Shown one piece after another: positions 26,307 through 35,138 of a stretch of 64,000 nt of DNA. Origin of the DNA: Campylobacter massiliensis (GTDB taxonomy: Bacteria > Campylobacterota > Campylobacteria > Campylobacterales > Campylobacteraceae); contig NZ_JACLZK010000001.1 of the NCBI RefSeq assembly GCF_014253065.1, positions 310,001-374,000 on the forward strand, in the 5' to 3' direction. The notes below the pieces were generated by a model that was not told where the DNA came from, made no database searches, and saw only the letters and a program-made list of their open reading frames with translations. The number at the start of each line of letters is the position of its first letter. The stretch's first letter is position 1. The position numbers were made by a program, and so were the translations under genes.

Positions 26307-28346
26307 TTAATAAGTATATTTAAACTCTACGTAGAAATTTCTTTCCGCGGACGGGTAATAAACGCCCGCTCCTCTATTTGCCGCGCTGTCATAGTAGGAG
26401 TAATATTTTTTATCAAAGAGATTTTTGACGCCGCCGGACAAGGAGAAATTTTTAGTGAATTTATATTTTGCGGAGAGGTCGACTAAGGTTTTTGCGCTCA
26501 TGTATTCGTAACTGCTGTTTAAAATTTTGGAATAATTTCTCAAACTCACATATATATTAAGCGTTTTGATCGGCGCGTAATCGACGCCCAAAACGATTTT
26601 TCTTTTCGCTACGTAAGGTAGCGACTTTGTTTCCTCTTTGCCTTGTCTCGTAAAAGTAGCCTTTGAATCTACGTAGCTAAAGGATTCGGTGAGTTTTAGT
26701 TTGTCGCTAAATAAATTTTGTTCCGCATAAAGCTCCAGTCCGCTACGCGTCGCTTTGTCTAAATTTATATATTCTCTTTCGAATATCCTTTGTCCAAGTC
26801 CGTGCAAGGGGTCTTTCCACTTTAAAAATATCATGTCTTTTGTGTAGGTTTTAAATACCGTAGCGCTGAAGAATTGATCAAAAATGGTATCTTTTATGCC
26901 TATTTCAAAGCTTCTAAAGGTTTCTGGTTTGAGGCCGTTAAATTTAAATTCAGTATGATTATCTACCTTTACGACGTCGACTAGCTCTTGAGGGGACGGG
27001 GAGACGAAGCCTTTTTCAAATTTAAAGTAGACGTTTCCGGTGTCCGAATATTTAAAATTCGGAATCACGTCAAAGGCGTGACTGTTAGTGTGTTTGCTTT
27101 GGTGAAAAGCCGGTCTTTTATTGGCCTTGCTTTCAGGCCTTTTTACATCGTATAGGGCCCTTTCGTATCTGGCTCCGCCGCTAAGAGAGAACCAGTCGGT
27201 AAAATCGTGCTTTTCGACGAGATAGGCGGAGTATATCGTTTTACCGAGCTCATCGCCTTGAGATAATTTATCGAATATGTCTTCATAATCATATCCGAAT
27301 ACCAATTCGCCGCTGCCGTATTTAAATCTATTTTTAAAATTTGTCCCGTATTTTCTATCGCTAAATTTGGTTTGATATGAGCGTTTTACGGCGCCGGCTC
27401 CTACGATTTCGCCTTCTTGGGTATATTTTGTTTTTAAATAATACGGCATTATGTGCGTTTGAAAGCTGTCGCTAAAATCGATCGAATAATCGATGCTAAG
27501 ATCGGTTTTGGTATATTTTTGCGGATCTTGCGTTTCGCCGGATTGTCTTCTATCTTGCTCGACTTGTCGCAATGTGAGCGGGCCGCTTTGGTTTTTTAAT
27601 TTTTGGGAGTAGTAGCTCGGAGTAATGGCGATATTCTGTTTATCGTTTATCTGATAATTGAGCGCTCCGCTGAAATAATGTCCTTTGTTTTTCTCTTCTT
27701 TTCTGTAGCTTTTCGAGTCAAAGCCTTTTGCGCTAAATTTTAAAAATAGATCTTCGCTAACGGGTCCGCCTATGCCAAAGGCGAGGTCGCGGTAGCTATA
27801 GGATGCAAGTTTGCTCGAAGCATTTACGTAAAATTTGCTCGGTTTTTTCTTTGTGATGATATTTATTACACCACCGGTCGTGCCTCCGCCGTAAAGCACC
27901 GACCCGCCGCCAGGGATTATCTCTATCCTTTCTATATCTTCGACGGCGATGAGGTTAAAAGGCGTCGTGATGTTGCCGTGACCGGCTTTTAATACGTTTA
28001 AATCCATCCCGTTTACTAGCGTCCTGACGTTTGTTTTGGCGTAGTCGCCTTGCCCCCTCATGTCTATCTCTTCAGCGCCGAATTCTCCGGAGTTCCTTAT
28101 ATAAATGCCGGGCGCTCTCTCAAGCACCTCCGTCACGCTCGCGTAGCCGCGGTCTTTGATCTCTTCCGAGGTTATTATGTAGACGTTTTTGACCTCGTCT
28201 CTTAGAGGTGTTTCAAAACCGGTCGATGTTATGACGGTTTTTTCAAGTTTCGTATTTTTCTCGTCGGCTGCGTATAAATTTACGGCAACGATCAGAGACA
28301 AGATGTAAACTGCATTTTGGCGTCTGCAATATAGACCCTTTTTCAT
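26307..28346 (-). CDS. TonB-dependent outer membrane receptor 3
   Basis: A 679-residue receptor. Signal peptide ends near NLYAADE, TonB box region LEKTVITSTGFETPL, plug with GGGSVLYGGGTTGGVINII and EEIDMRGQGDYAK, barrel ending NFYVEFKYTY. AAGGAG precedes the ATG at 28346. Paralogue of receptors 1 and 2. Transcribed in the same direction as the upstream ABC transporter gene but separated by 265 AT-rich bases. Confidence 0.92.
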   Translation of the reverse strand: MKKGLYCRRQNAVYILSLIVAVNLYAADEKNTKLEKTVITSTGFETPLRDEVKNVYIITSEEIKDRGYASVTEVLERAPGIYIRNSGEFGAEEIDMRGQGDYAKTNVRTLVNGMDLNVLKAGHGNITTPFNLIAVEDIERIEIIPGGGSVLYGGGTTGGVINIITKKKPSKFYVNASSKLASYSYRDLAFGIGGPVSEDLFLKFSAKGFDSKSYRKEEKNKGHYFSGALNYQINDKQNIAITPSYYSQKLKNQSGPLTLRQVEQDRRQSGETQDPQKYTKTDLSIDYSIDFSDSFQTHIMPYYLKTKYTQEGEIVGAGAVKRSYQTKFSDRKYGTNFKNRFKYGSGELVFGYDYEDIFDKLSQGDELGKTIYSAYLVEKHDFTDWFSLSGGARYERALYDVKRPESKANKRPAFHQSKHTNSHAFDVIPNFKYSDTGNVYFKFEKGFVSPSPQELVDVVKVDNHTEFKFNGLKPETFRSFEIGIKDTIFDQFFSATVFKTYTKDMIFLKWKDPLHGLGQRIFEREYINLDKATRSGLELYAEQNLFSDKLKLTESFSYVDSKATFTRQGKEETKSLPYVAKRKIVLGVDYAPIKTLNIYVSLRNYSKILNSSYEYMSAKTLVDLSAKYKFTKNFSLSGGVKNLFDKKYYSYYDSAANRGAGVYYPSAERNFYVEFKYTY

Positions 28347-28611
28347 CGTTTTCTCCTTAAAAAATATTTTTATATAAATTTAGTAAGCGTAAATACAAAT
28401 ATATAAATATGGATTATAATATGCTCAAATATTATAACTTTATTCCTTAATTGATAATTAAAATTGATATTTATATAATATAAAATAAGCATAAAATAAC
28501 TGATAAATAATCTATAAAAACGAGCTTGATTTTAAAATGCAAAATTCTGGGATTATTCGGCGGTTATTTGCATTATTTTATGAACTACTAAGGTTTGTAA
28601 GCGATGGCGAG
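28347..28611. other. AT-rich intergenic region upstream of receptor 3
   Basis: Very AT-rich with several TATAAT-like words and ATTGATAATT / ATTGATATTT motifs near 28450-28475 that could be a Fur-type operator. No ORF. Confidence 0.4.
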
Positions 28612-30198
28612 TTATTTTATTTTACTTATTTGCCCGTTTCGTATCTCGTAAATTTTATCCGCCGCATCAAAGTACGCATCGTCGTGGCTGATTGCAAAAA
28701 CGGTGTAACCTTGCGCCTTAAGCCCCGGCAAAAACTCCGTGTAAAAATGCCGCCTAAACTCTGGGTCTTGGTCGGCCGCCCATTCGTCAAGGATCAAAAA
28801 TTTGCGCTTTTCAAGCAGCGCTGCGACCATGGCGAGGCGCTTTTTCTGCCCTTGAGAGAGATTTAGCGTGCTAAAATTTCCGTCCTTGACGCTTACTTTG
28901 TTTTCTATCGACATCTTTTTTAGCAGCACCTCTATCAGCGTCTCATCGTCGCTCATCACTTCGTCAAAGAGATAAAAGTCGCTAAACACAGCACTGATCG
29001 TATTTGCGTAGCTTTTTAAATTTGACTCGGTGATCTTGACGTCATCTGCGAACATCTCGCCGCTTTTTGGCGCTAGAAGCCCGGCCAGGATCATAAATAG
29101 CGTGCTTTTGCCGCTGCCGTTTTTGCCGATCAAAAACACTGTCTCGCCGCGACTAATCTCCAAATTTATATCTTTTAGCGCAAATTCGCTCCCCTCGTCG
29201 TAGGCGAAATTTATATCTTTTAGGCGTAGTTTTTGCCAAATTTGCGGAGCCGTCTCGCCCAGCTCAAATTCCGGCTCAAAGGGTGCTAGGTCTAGCTTTT
29301 TTAGCCGCTCGTAGGCGATACGCGCGCGAAATACGCTAGGCACCGAGTAAAGCAGCATCATAAGCGGCGCTCGCAAAAAAAGTATCGCCAAAGCCACCGT
29401 GATCGCGTCTTGTAGGCTTGCGGCGCCGCAAGCTAGGCAAAAATATATCTCGATTCCCACGGCGCCTAGCATCACGGTGTTTAGCCAGTTGCTCATAAAG
29501 GATTGATGGATCTCTGCTTTTACGATGTTTTCGCGCAGGCTTTTTGCGTTTGGGATAAAGCGGTCCCAAAAAAGCCGCTTCGCGCGGGCTAAATTTAAGC
29601 TAAGCTCCCTGTGTCCCTCGATGCAGGTCTGATAGTCGCGGTACAGCGCGTCCTCGCATTTGCGGTATTGTTCGAAGTATTTGTGGATATTTTTGATCGA
29701 GCGCTTGCAGATCCACGTCGCCGCGCTCGTCCAAAGCACCAAAAACACGAAAATCTCGGCCGAGATATATAGCACGTAAGCGCCTGTCGCACCGATGATG
29801 AGCACGCCTTGGATGATGCTTGGCACCTGCATAAAGCCGTCTGTTAGGCTGCGCACGTCGCTTGAGAGCGAGGCGATCAAATTTGACTTGCCTGCGGCTA
29901 CGATTTTTTGATTTGCGGTATCTAGGATTCTTTTTATCGTTTTGGTTCGCAGCTCGTAGACAAAGTCGTTGCCGATCATGCTAAGAGCGATGCGCGAGAG
30001 CACCGAAAAACCCAAAAACAAAATCAAAAGCGCGAAAAACGCGAGCAAAATTTGAGCGTCTTGTTCTTTTAAATTTAAGAGGTATTTGTTGATAAAGGCT
30101 AGTATTAGGATCCCAGAGCCGCTAAAAACGGCGCTAGATACGATCATAGCGATGATTTGCCAAAGCGTTTTTTTTGAGATTTTTTTAAACATTTTCAT
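28612..30198 (-). CDS. PvdE/YojI-type ABC transporter (fused permease-ATPase)
   Basis: A 528-residue exporter half-transporter: about six membrane segments in residues 10-290, then an ATPase with Walker A GKNGSGKST, an unusual signature LSQGQKKRL and Walker B FLILDEWAADQDPEFRRHFY. The DEWAADQDP and AISHDDAYF motifs are typical of the cyclic peptide/siderophore exporter group (PvdE, SyrD, YojI). No NRPS or peptide precursor gene is nearby. Its position beside TonB receptors suggests a link to iron or heme trafficking, by context only. Two in-frame ATG codons (30198, 30192) are possible starts. Confidence 0.88.
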   Translation of the reverse strand: MKMFKKISKKTLWQIIAMIVSSAVFSGSGILILAFINKYLLNLKEQDAQILLAFFALLILFLGFSVLSRIALSMIGNDFVYELRTKTIKRILDTANQKIVAAGKSNLIASLSSDVRSLTDGFMQVPSIIQGVLIIGATGAYVLYISAEIFVFLVLWTSAATWICKRSIKNIHKYFEQYRKCEDALYRDYQTCIEGHRELSLNLARAKRLFWDRFIPNAKSLRENIVKAEIHQSFMSNWLNTVMLGAVGIEIYFCLACGAASLQDAITVALAILFLRAPLMMLLYSVPSVFRARIAYERLKKLDLAPFEPEFELGETAPQIWQKLRLKDINFAYDEGSEFALKDINLEISRGETVFLIGKNGSGKSTLFMILAGLLAPKSGEMFADDVKITESNLKSYANTISAVFSDFYLFDEVMSDDETLIEVLLKKMSIENKVSVKDGNFSTLNLSQGQKKRLAMVAALLEKRKFLILDEWAADQDPEFRRHFYTEFLPGLKAQGYTVFAISHDDAYFDAADKIYEIRNGQISKIK

Positions 30199-30289
30199 TC
30201 TTTTTTGAGAGCTTATTTCATTTTAGCCGCCATTTTATAAGAATATTTTTAAAATTTCGCTAAAATCGGGCTTTATTTAAAGGAGAAAA

Positions 30290-30910
30290 TTGCAAACGGT
30301 TTTGCGGGTCGTATCGACCAAAACTGAAGCCAAAAAATCGACGTTTTTATGCTTTTTGTGCCCGATTTGCGAGTTTAAGGCCTTGCACGAGCAACTAAAA
30401 GCGGAACATCCGAAGGCTGCGCACGTCGTGTGGGCGCTGCGCGAGCGAAACGGCTACGGCCAGATAGTGGAAAATCAAAGCGACGACGGCGAGCCAAAGG
30501 GCACGAGCGGCCAGCCCTCGCTAAACGCGCTTAGAGGCGCCCGGCTCGTAAATGCGGGTGCGCTCATCGTTCGGTATTTCGGAGGGATAAAGCTAGGCAC
30601 GGGCGGACTCGTGAGAGCCTACGGCGCAGCGGTAAATGCGGCGATAGAGGAGGCCGCCGGCTGCGGCGTGCTAGTTAAATTTGAGATAAAATCGCTTTGC
30701 GTGTTTTTTACGCCGTACGCGCTTGGATCGCGCTTTGAGAACTATTTTGAAAAGCGAAATCTAAGCTTTGATCGAGAATTTAACGAGGAGGGCGCGATCT
30801 GGCGAGCGGAGTTTAACGGCGCCGAATTTGACGAATTTCAGGCATTTGCGAGCGGGTTTGAGCAGGAGGGGTTTAAATTCTACGCCTTGCCGTTAGCCGC
30901 GAGAGAGTAA
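30290..30910 (+). CDS. YigZ/IMPACT-family protein
   Basis: A 206-residue cytosolic protein of the UPF0029/IMPACT family, with the signature block QSDDGEPKGTSGQPSL and VRYFGGIKLGTGGLVRAYG. E. coli YigZ and relatives bind nucleic acids or the translation machinery; the precise role is unknown. TTG start at 30290, 4 bases after AGGAG. A C-terminal ferredoxin-like domain follows residue 135. Confidence 0.92.
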   Translation: MQTVLRVVSTKTEAKKSTFLCFLCPICEFKALHEQLKAEHPKAAHVVWALRERNGYGQIVENQSDDGEPKGTSGQPSLNALRGARLVNAGALIVRYFGGIKLGTGGLVRAYGAAVNAAIEEAAGCGVLVKFEIKSLCVFFTPYALGSRFENYFEKRNLSFDREFNEEGAIWRAEFNGAEFDEFQAFASGFEQEGFKFYALPLAARE

Positions 30911-30983
30911 ATTAAGAGGCAAAATTCACGTTGGGTTTATGGTAGGCGGTTATAATTTCGCCGATTTTGTCTAAGGCTTGCCT

Positions 30984-31084
30984 CTTGCGCGCCTTTAAAT
31001 GATTTCGTAAATTTCGCCCTGCGACAGACTATATGTCTAGTCTTGGGACGAAATTTACTTCAAGACATTTAAAATCATCGCAAG
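30984..31084. repeat. Long imperfect inverted repeat, intergenic repeat copy A
   Basis: Left arm 30984-31019 and right arm 31045-31084 are near reverse complements (CTTGCG..TTTAAATG..GTAAATTTCG..CCC), enclosing a 25-base loop that itself contains AGACTATATGTCT. Followed by TACTTCGCCT, TTTTACGCTCAAATTTG and CCGAGACCCG, which recur in copies B and C. Confidence 0.7.
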
Positions 31085-31239
31085 ATACTTCGCCTTATCG
31101 TTTTACGCTCAAATTTGCAGTCAATTTTGCAAATTTGACTCGCCGAGACCCGCATCTTGAAAATGTAAAATTTTTAAACATGCGGCGCAACAGCGCTAAA
31201 TTTAACCTGCACGCAGTGCAGCAACATCTCACGTGCAGT

Positions 31240-31271
31240 GGGGATGGTCGGGGGGTTGGGGGCGGAAGGGG
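31240..31271 (+). other. Potential G-quadruplex tract
   Basis: Four G-runs of 4, 6, 5 and 4 bases separated by 6, 2 and 5 bases, on the coding strand about 205 bases before the msrAB start. Such density is rare in this genome region. Confidence 0.55.
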
Positions 31272-31339
31272 CGACGCTTCGTAAGTAGGTCTGCTTGCAG
31301 TTACGAGCCACAGGCGAAGTAAAGCCCCTTCCGCCTCCC
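31258..31339. repeat. GC-rich inverted repeat
   Basis: A 12-bp perfect arm pair GGCGGAAGGGGC (31261-31272) / GCCCCTTCCGCC (31324-31335), with CTTCG/CGAAG nested inside. The right half contains AGGCGAAGTA, the reverse complement of TACTTCGCCT in copy A. Confidence 0.7.
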
Positions 31340-31476
31340 AAAAAAAGAATTTGAAAATCTAGTGTTTGACGATAAATTTGGCATTTTCAGGGTGCAGGTC
31401 TCGGTGCATAAAATGCAAAACCGTCAAATTTGCCCGAATCAAATTTAATCAAAAATTTAAGCCAAAAGGAGCGAAA

Positions 31477-32589
31477 ATGCTTGGCAAAACGTTAAAAACG
31501 GTTGGAATAGTCGGCGCTTTGGCGCTATTTTTAGGTATATTTTTAAATTTACAAGGAGAACAGATGAATCATAAAACAAAAGAGCCTGCGGCCGCGAACA
31601 AAACGATCGTGCTAGCGGGCGGGTGCTTTTGGGGCACGGAGGCCTATCTAAAACAGCTTCCGGGCGTAGTTAGCACCTATACGGCCTATGCAAACTCAAA
31701 GGTGCCAAACCCTAGCTACGAGCAGGTCTGCACGGGCGACACGAACGCCGTCGAGGCCGTCTGGGTCGAATACGACGAGTATGTGATCGATTTGCCGCAT
31801 TTGCTCAAATTTTACTTTAACACCATCGATCCCACCAGTCTAAACAAGCAAGGCGGCGACCGCGGCACGCAGTACCGTACGGGCATTTACTACACCGATG
31901 CGGCGGATGAGCCGGCGATCAGAGCCTTTATCGCCGAGCAGCAAAAAAACTACAAAGCGCCCATCGTAACGGAGGTCGCGCCGCTAGAAAATATCTACAA
32001 AGCCGAGGAGTATCATCAGGACTATCTGGACAAAAACCCGCACGGCTACTGCCACGTGACCTTTGAGAGCCTGCCTAAAAAGGGCGAAATTTTGAGCGAC
32101 AAAAAGCGCGATATGAAGCAAAATTTGCAAAACTACAAAAACAAAGACGACGCAACGCTAAAAAATGAACTAAGCGCCATCTCATACGACGTCGTAAAGC
32201 ACGCCGCGACCGAGCGTCCGCACAGCAGCGAGCTAAACGCCGAGGAGCGCATCGGTATCTACGTCGATATCACCAACGGTCAGCCGCTTTTTAGCTCGTA
32301 CGATAAATTTGACGCGGGCTGCGGTTGGCCGAGCTTTACAAAGCCGATCGACGCGAGCCTGATCGCCGAAAAGTCCGATCTATCGCACGGCATGGTGCGC
32401 ACCGAGGTCAAAACCGCGATGTCGGACTCGCACTTGGGGCACGTATTTGACGACGGTCCGCGCGATAAAGGAGGGCTAAGATACTGCATAAACGGCGCCG
32501 CGCTGAGGTTTGTGCCGAAAGAGGAGATGGAGAAGGAGGGGTATGGATATTTGATACCATACCTCGACGCGCAGTATTCTGCCAAGTAA
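31477..32589 (+). CDS. msrAB: Fused methionine sulfoxide reductase MsrAB, membrane anchored
   Basis: A 370-residue bifunctional repair enzyme reducing S- and R-methionine sulfoxide. An N-terminal hydrophobic segment (residues 8-25) suggests export or membrane anchoring to the periplasm. MsrA domain: catalytic Cys50 in GGCFWGTEAYL. MsrB domain after about residue 220: CGWPSF, SHLGHVFDDGP and catalytic Cys in RYCINGAALRF. The second zinc CXXC of many MsrB proteins is replaced (VKTAMSDSHLGH), so this is the zinc-free type. ATG 31477 has AAGGAG upstream; longer in-frame extension lacks signals. Confidence 0.93.
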   Translation: MLGKTLKTVGIVGALALFLGIFLNLQGEQMNHKTKEPAAANKTIVLAGGCFWGTEAYLKQLPGVVSTYTAYANSKVPNPSYEQVCTGDTNAVEAVWVEYDEYVIDLPHLLKFYFNTIDPTSLNKQGGDRGTQYRTGIYYTDAADEPAIRAFIAEQQKNYKAPIVTEVAPLENIYKAEEYHQDYLDKNPHGYCHVTFESLPKKGEILSDKKRDMKQNLQNYKNKDDATLKNELSAISYDVVKHAATERPHSSELNAEERIGIYVDITNGQPLFSSYDKFDAGCGWPSFTKPIDASLIAEKSDLSHGMVRTEVKTAMSDSHLGHVFDDGPRDKGGLRYCINGAALRFVPKEEMEKEGYGYLIPYLDAQYSAK

Positions 32590-32617
32590 GGCTTGTCTTT
32601 TTCCTTTATACGTCGTT

Positions 32618-32766
32618 GGAAATTTCGCCGAAGCTCGGTTACGTATTTCGTATACGCGCCCTCGCTCGGCTTATTTCCGCCTCGTCTAAAGAAAAAATAC
32701 TTCACCTTGTCGTTTTACGCTCAAATTTGGACCACCGAGACCCGAACCGCAAAAACGTTAAATCTT
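32618..32766. repeat. Intergenic repeat copy B
   Basis: Imperfect hairpin (GGAAAT..GCCGA 32618-32631 / TCGGC..ATTTCC 32666-32678), then TACTTCACCT (32698-32707), TTTTACGCTCAAATTTG (32713-32729) and CCGAGACCCG (32735-32744): the same order of motifs as copy A. Confidence 0.6.
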
Positions 32767-32843
32767 GTTTTTATTCCTTATTGTGAGTAAAATTTTTCTC
32801 GTCCTTAAAGAAAGAATTTAAGAGATTTAAATTGGGCGGAAGT

Positions 32844-33098
32844 TTATCCTTTATACTCTTTTAGCGCCTTTATCCCTTCGCACTCTTTTAGTTCCGTAAA
32901 ATCGACATGCAGTTTTTCGTGGATTTTAAAAATTTGCACTCCGACGCCGGTAAAATCGCGGTAATAATCCTTAAATCTTGGATCATTTTTTGACATCTCG
33001 ATAAAATTTTTAACCAGCTCGCCCGCCTCTTTTACCATATTTACTATCAGCTCATCGCTTTTTTGTAGTAAATTATTTACGCTTTCACCCATTAGCAT
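32844..33098 (-). CDS. Small hypothetical protein
   Basis: An 84-residue, probably helical cytosolic protein (ESVNNLLQKSDELIVNMV, then FKDYYRDFTGVGVQIFKIH). No signal peptide, membrane segment or recognised domain. AAGGAG precedes two in-frame ATG codons (33098 and 33092); the second is at better spacing. Single gene; function unknown. Confidence 0.65.
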   Translation of the reverse strand: MLMGESVNNLLQKSDELIVNMVKEAGELVKNFIEMSKNDPRFKDYYRDFTGVGVQIFKIHEKLHVDFTELKECEGIKALKEYKG

Positions 33099-33406
33099 TC
33101 TCTCCTTGTGGTGCTACATTCGCATCTATTTGTTTTTATATTTAGCTGTTTTTTCGCAGTAGTAAATGATATGGATAAATGTTATCATAGAAATATTTAT
33201 CTCATTCTTAATAAACGATACGCAGCGGTAAAATTGAAAAATATGTCGGCATTTTCGTAGCGCAAGCCTTATAAATAGTCGCTAAAAAGATAAGCGGTAA
33301 AATTTAAATCCAAGCAGTAAAACCGAGTTAAATTTGCCGCTTGGATTTGCTTTCAAATTTAGCGAGCGTCAAATTTGCCCGCCAAATCAAAGCTAAAATC
33401 AAAAAT
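33099..33406. other. Intergenic region between a small gene and the ABC-F gene
   Basis: About 308 AT-rich bases. AAATCCAAGC (33306-33315) and GCTTGGATTT (33339-33348) form an inverted repeat that could end the ABC-F transcript. No other structure seen. Confidence 0.45.
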
Positions 33407-34996
33407 TTAAGCCGTCGCCCCCTCGTTCATCGCGGCGTATTCTTCAAAAGTGCCCTTAAAATCGACGACCTCGCCGTTTCCTTTTAGGTGGATGATGCGG
33501 TTAGCGAAGGCGTCGATGAGTTCTCTGTCGTGGCTCACGCAGATGACGTTGCCGCCGAATTTATACAGCGCTTCGCCTAGGGCGATGATGGCTTCGAGGT
33601 CGAGGTGGTTGTTTGGCTCGTCTAGTACGAGCAGATTGCCGCGCTCTAGCATCAGGCGGCTTAGCATCAGGCGGTGTTTCTCGCCGCCGCTTAGGCTACC
33701 GACCGATTTTTCCTGTTCGGCGCCGCTAAATAGCATCCTGCCCAGACACTTGCGGATCTCGTTTAGGTCCTTATTGTTTTCGTCTTGCAGCCACTCGTAG
33801 AGTTTGAGTTCGCCGGTGATTTTGTTTGTCGTGTCCTGCGCGAAGTAGCTAGGCTCTATCGTCGCGCCCACGTGCACGTCGCCGCTATCTGGAGCCACCT
33901 CGCCGATGATGATTTTAGCTAGCGTGCTTTTGCCTACGCCGTTTGCGCCGATGATAGCGACTTTGTCGTTCTTTTCGAGCTTGAAGCTAAAATTTTCAAA
34001 CAAAACCTTGTCGTATGTTTTGCTGATGCCGCGCACCTCTAGGATCTCGTTACCGATGTCGCGCTTGGTGCGGAAAAGTATGCTAGGATCGCGTCTGCTT
34101 GATACCTTGATCTCCTCGATGTCGAGTTTATTTAGCTGCTTTTGGCGGCTCGTGGCTTGGCGGGCCTTACTCGCGTTTGCGGAAAATCGCGCGATAAATT
34201 TCTCCAGCTCCTCTTTTTCTTTTAGCTTTTTGTCGCGTTCCATCTCGTGCTGTTTGGCAACCAGCGTCGAGGCAATGTACCAGTCGTCGTAGTTGCCCGC
34301 AAACTGCCTGATTTTCTTAAAATCCACGTCTAGGATGTGCGTACAAACCGCGTTTAAGAAGTGGCGGTCGTGGCTGATTAGCACCATCGTGCCCTCGTGG
34401 CGGTTTAGCTCGTTTTCTAGCCACTTTATGCTATTGATATCAAGGTTGTTCGTGGGCTCGTCGAGGAAAAGAATGTCCGGCTTTGGAAATAGCACTTGAG
34501 CGAGTAGGACTTTAAATTTATCCGAGTTTTCGACCTCGCTCATCGGCTTTTCAAAGTCGCTAAAGCCAAGCGAACTTAGGATTTTCTCGATCCTAACCTC
34601 GTACTCGTAGCTAGGATCCTCCTCGGCGCTTATCATCTCAAGCTGCGCTAAGCGGTCGTTTACGGCGTCGGTAAACTCCTCGCTCATGTAGAGTTTCTCT
34701 TTTTCTTTTACTGCGTCGTAGAGGCGTTTGTTGCCGTATAGCACGGCGTCCTTGACGCTAAAGTTTTCAAACGCGAACTGATCTTGCCCTAGCACGCCTA
34801 CTTTTAGCCCGTTTTCGATGACGATCTCGCCGCTGTTTGCTTCGATCTCGCCTGCAAGGATTTTTAGAAACGTCGATTTTCCCGCGCCATTTGCGCCGAT
34901 GAGTCCGTAACGATTGCCACGAGTGAGTTTTAAATTTACGTCCTCAAATAGCAGCTGTGCGTTAAATCTCATCAATAAATTTTTGACTTCAAGCAT
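33407..34996 (-). CDS. ABC-F family ATPase (YbiT-like)
   Basis: A 529-residue soluble protein with two ABC domains and no membrane segments. Walker A motifs GANGAGKST and GANGVGKST, Walker B LFLDEPTNNLD and LVLDEPNNHLD, and a charged linker (about residues 240-290, EMERDKKLKEKEELEKF) are typical of ribosome-associated ABC-F proteins, which rescue or tune stalled ribosomes. Closest to the YbiT subgroup by overall pattern. Monocistronic. Confidence 0.93.
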   Translation of the reverse strand: MLEVKNLLMRFNAQLLFEDVNLKLTRGNRYGLIGANGAGKSTFLKILAGEIEANSGEIVIENGLKVGVLGQDQFAFENFSVKDAVLYGNKRLYDAVKEKEKLYMSEEFTDAVNDRLAQLEMISAEEDPSYEYEVRIEKILSSLGFSDFEKPMSEVENSDKFKVLLAQVLFPKPDILFLDEPTNNLDINSIKWLENELNRHEGTMVLISHDRHFLNAVCTHILDVDFKKIRQFAGNYDDWYIASTLVAKQHEMERDKKLKEKEELEKFIARFSANASKARQATSRQKQLNKLDIEEIKVSSRRDPSILFRTKRDIGNEILEVRGISKTYDKVLFENFSFKLEKNDKVAIIGANGVGKSTLAKIIIGEVAPDSGDVHVGATIEPSYFAQDTTNKITGELKLYEWLQDENNKDLNEIRKCLGRMLFSGAEQEKSVGSLSGGEKHRLMLSRLMLERGNLLVLDEPNNHLDLEAIIALGEALYKFGGNVICVSHDRELIDAFANRIIHLKGNGEVVDFKGTFEEYAAMNEGATA

Positions 34997-35138
34997 ATTT
35001 ACCCTTAAATTTTACTTTTAAAATCCTAGATTGTGCCAAAAAATCGTTTAAAATTAGTATAAACACTTGTCTTGGATCAAAAAACTTTTAAACAAAAATG
35101 TGATAAAATGAGCCAAAATTTATAGAAACGGAGCTTTT

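Larger units (their letters stand above)
30911..31476. other. 566-base intergenic region with inverted repeats
   Basis: No credible gene. It contains a long imperfect inverted repeat (30984-31084), shared motif blocks (31086-31152), a G-rich run (31240-31271) and a second inverted repeat (31258-31339). It ends at the msrAB ribosome binding site. Confidence 0.6.

Noticed and set aside
31033-31284. 83-codon ORF in the intergenic repeat region
   Set aside because: It runs through the inverted repeats and G-rich run and has no protein-like pattern or ribosome binding site.
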